A stretch of DNA of 30,000 nt from Mesostigma viride. Lineage: Eukaryota; Streptophyta; Mesostigmatophyceae; Mesostigmatales; Mesostigmataceae. Location: positions 1 to 30,000 of the forward strand of contig RPFO01000812.1 of the NCBI GenBank assembly GCA_009746045.1, given 5' to 3'. This document shows positions 29,690 to 30,000 of this stretch, in pieces. A program made the position numbers and the translations under genes. The notes under the pieces were generated by a model. The model saw only the letters and a program-made list of their open reading frames with translations, was not told the origin of the DNA and did not search any database. Position 1 is the first letter of the stretch, and the number at the start of each line of letters is the position of its first letter.

Positions 29690-30000
29690 GCACCCTGCCC
29701 GCCCAGGTAATTGATGCGGTGTTTTGCAGGCGCGCACCGCCGGATGCGCCCACCACGCCCGCCACCGCACGTCCAGTGACCGTGATGGTGTGGTAGCCAG
29801 TGGCCGACTGTGGTCTACGTTGTTTTTCGCCTGCGGGTGCAGCCCCCATAGTTCGTCACCTCCGCGAAGGCAGAGTCGAAAACGCCTACCATTGTTGCGA
29901 GGCCCGTTCCGGCCGCTTTGCACAAAGCTCCAGTAAGTGCCTTGCGTATTTTTCGCGAATGTCCGCATGCCTTTCAAAATCACTTTAAGCTTCTAGATCT
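29690..30000. other. No recognisable feature
   Basis: GC-rich unique sequence after the foldback element. Overlapping frames are open on both strands but show no motif, splice site or repeat relationship that I can support. Confidence 0.4.

Overview
This window is eukaryotic nuclear DNA from a large, repeat-rich genome. The evidence is one multi-exon gene with GT-AG introns (minus strand, about 1.27-4.69 kb), eukaryotic DNA-transposon signatures (a TTAA-flanked insertion and a foldback element), and about 17 kb of satellite DNA. I cannot name the organism. The gene resembles an uncharacterised DDE-transposase-like family that I associate with repeat-rich animal and algal genomes, but that is memory of the family and not a search result.

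Layout. 1-1265: no supportable gene. 1266-4688 (minus): a transposase-like gene, probably decayed, in four coding blocks with two phase-0 introns and one apparent frameshift in a run of ten C. One intron is built of three 72-bp repeats, each carrying its own 5' splice-site sequence. 4830-5395: tandem repeats of about 230 bp rich in CGGCCGGCG palindromes; the same 19-bp motif also lies inside an intron of the gene. 5690-5855: AT-rich low-complexity DNA. 5860-6489: no gene, one short direct duplication.

6490-28032 is the main structure: a composite of about 21.5 kb bounded by inverted arms of about 1.03 kb (6490-7523 and 25657-28032). Between the arms are a 30-bp minisatellite (7711-8136), a short unique spacer, and about 17 kb of a 71-bp satellite. 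The satellite runs in one orientation to about 23,104 and in the opposite orientation from there to the right arm. It has multi-kilobase higher-order periods (2995, 1986 and 1702 bp). A 493-bp TIR element with a TGGG target duplication interrupts it. The right arm is split by a 1344-bp piggyBac-like insertion with TTAA duplications; the left arm keeps the exact empty TTAA site. Both arms carry a TATA-like box facing outward and a decayed open frame of up to 160 codons.

28033-30000: hairpins, a direct repeat, and a 751-bp foldback element (28939-29689) whose inner arm ends look like a tRNA T-arm and acceptor stem. Nothing here is a confident host housekeeping gene. The window reads as nested transposons and satellite amplification.
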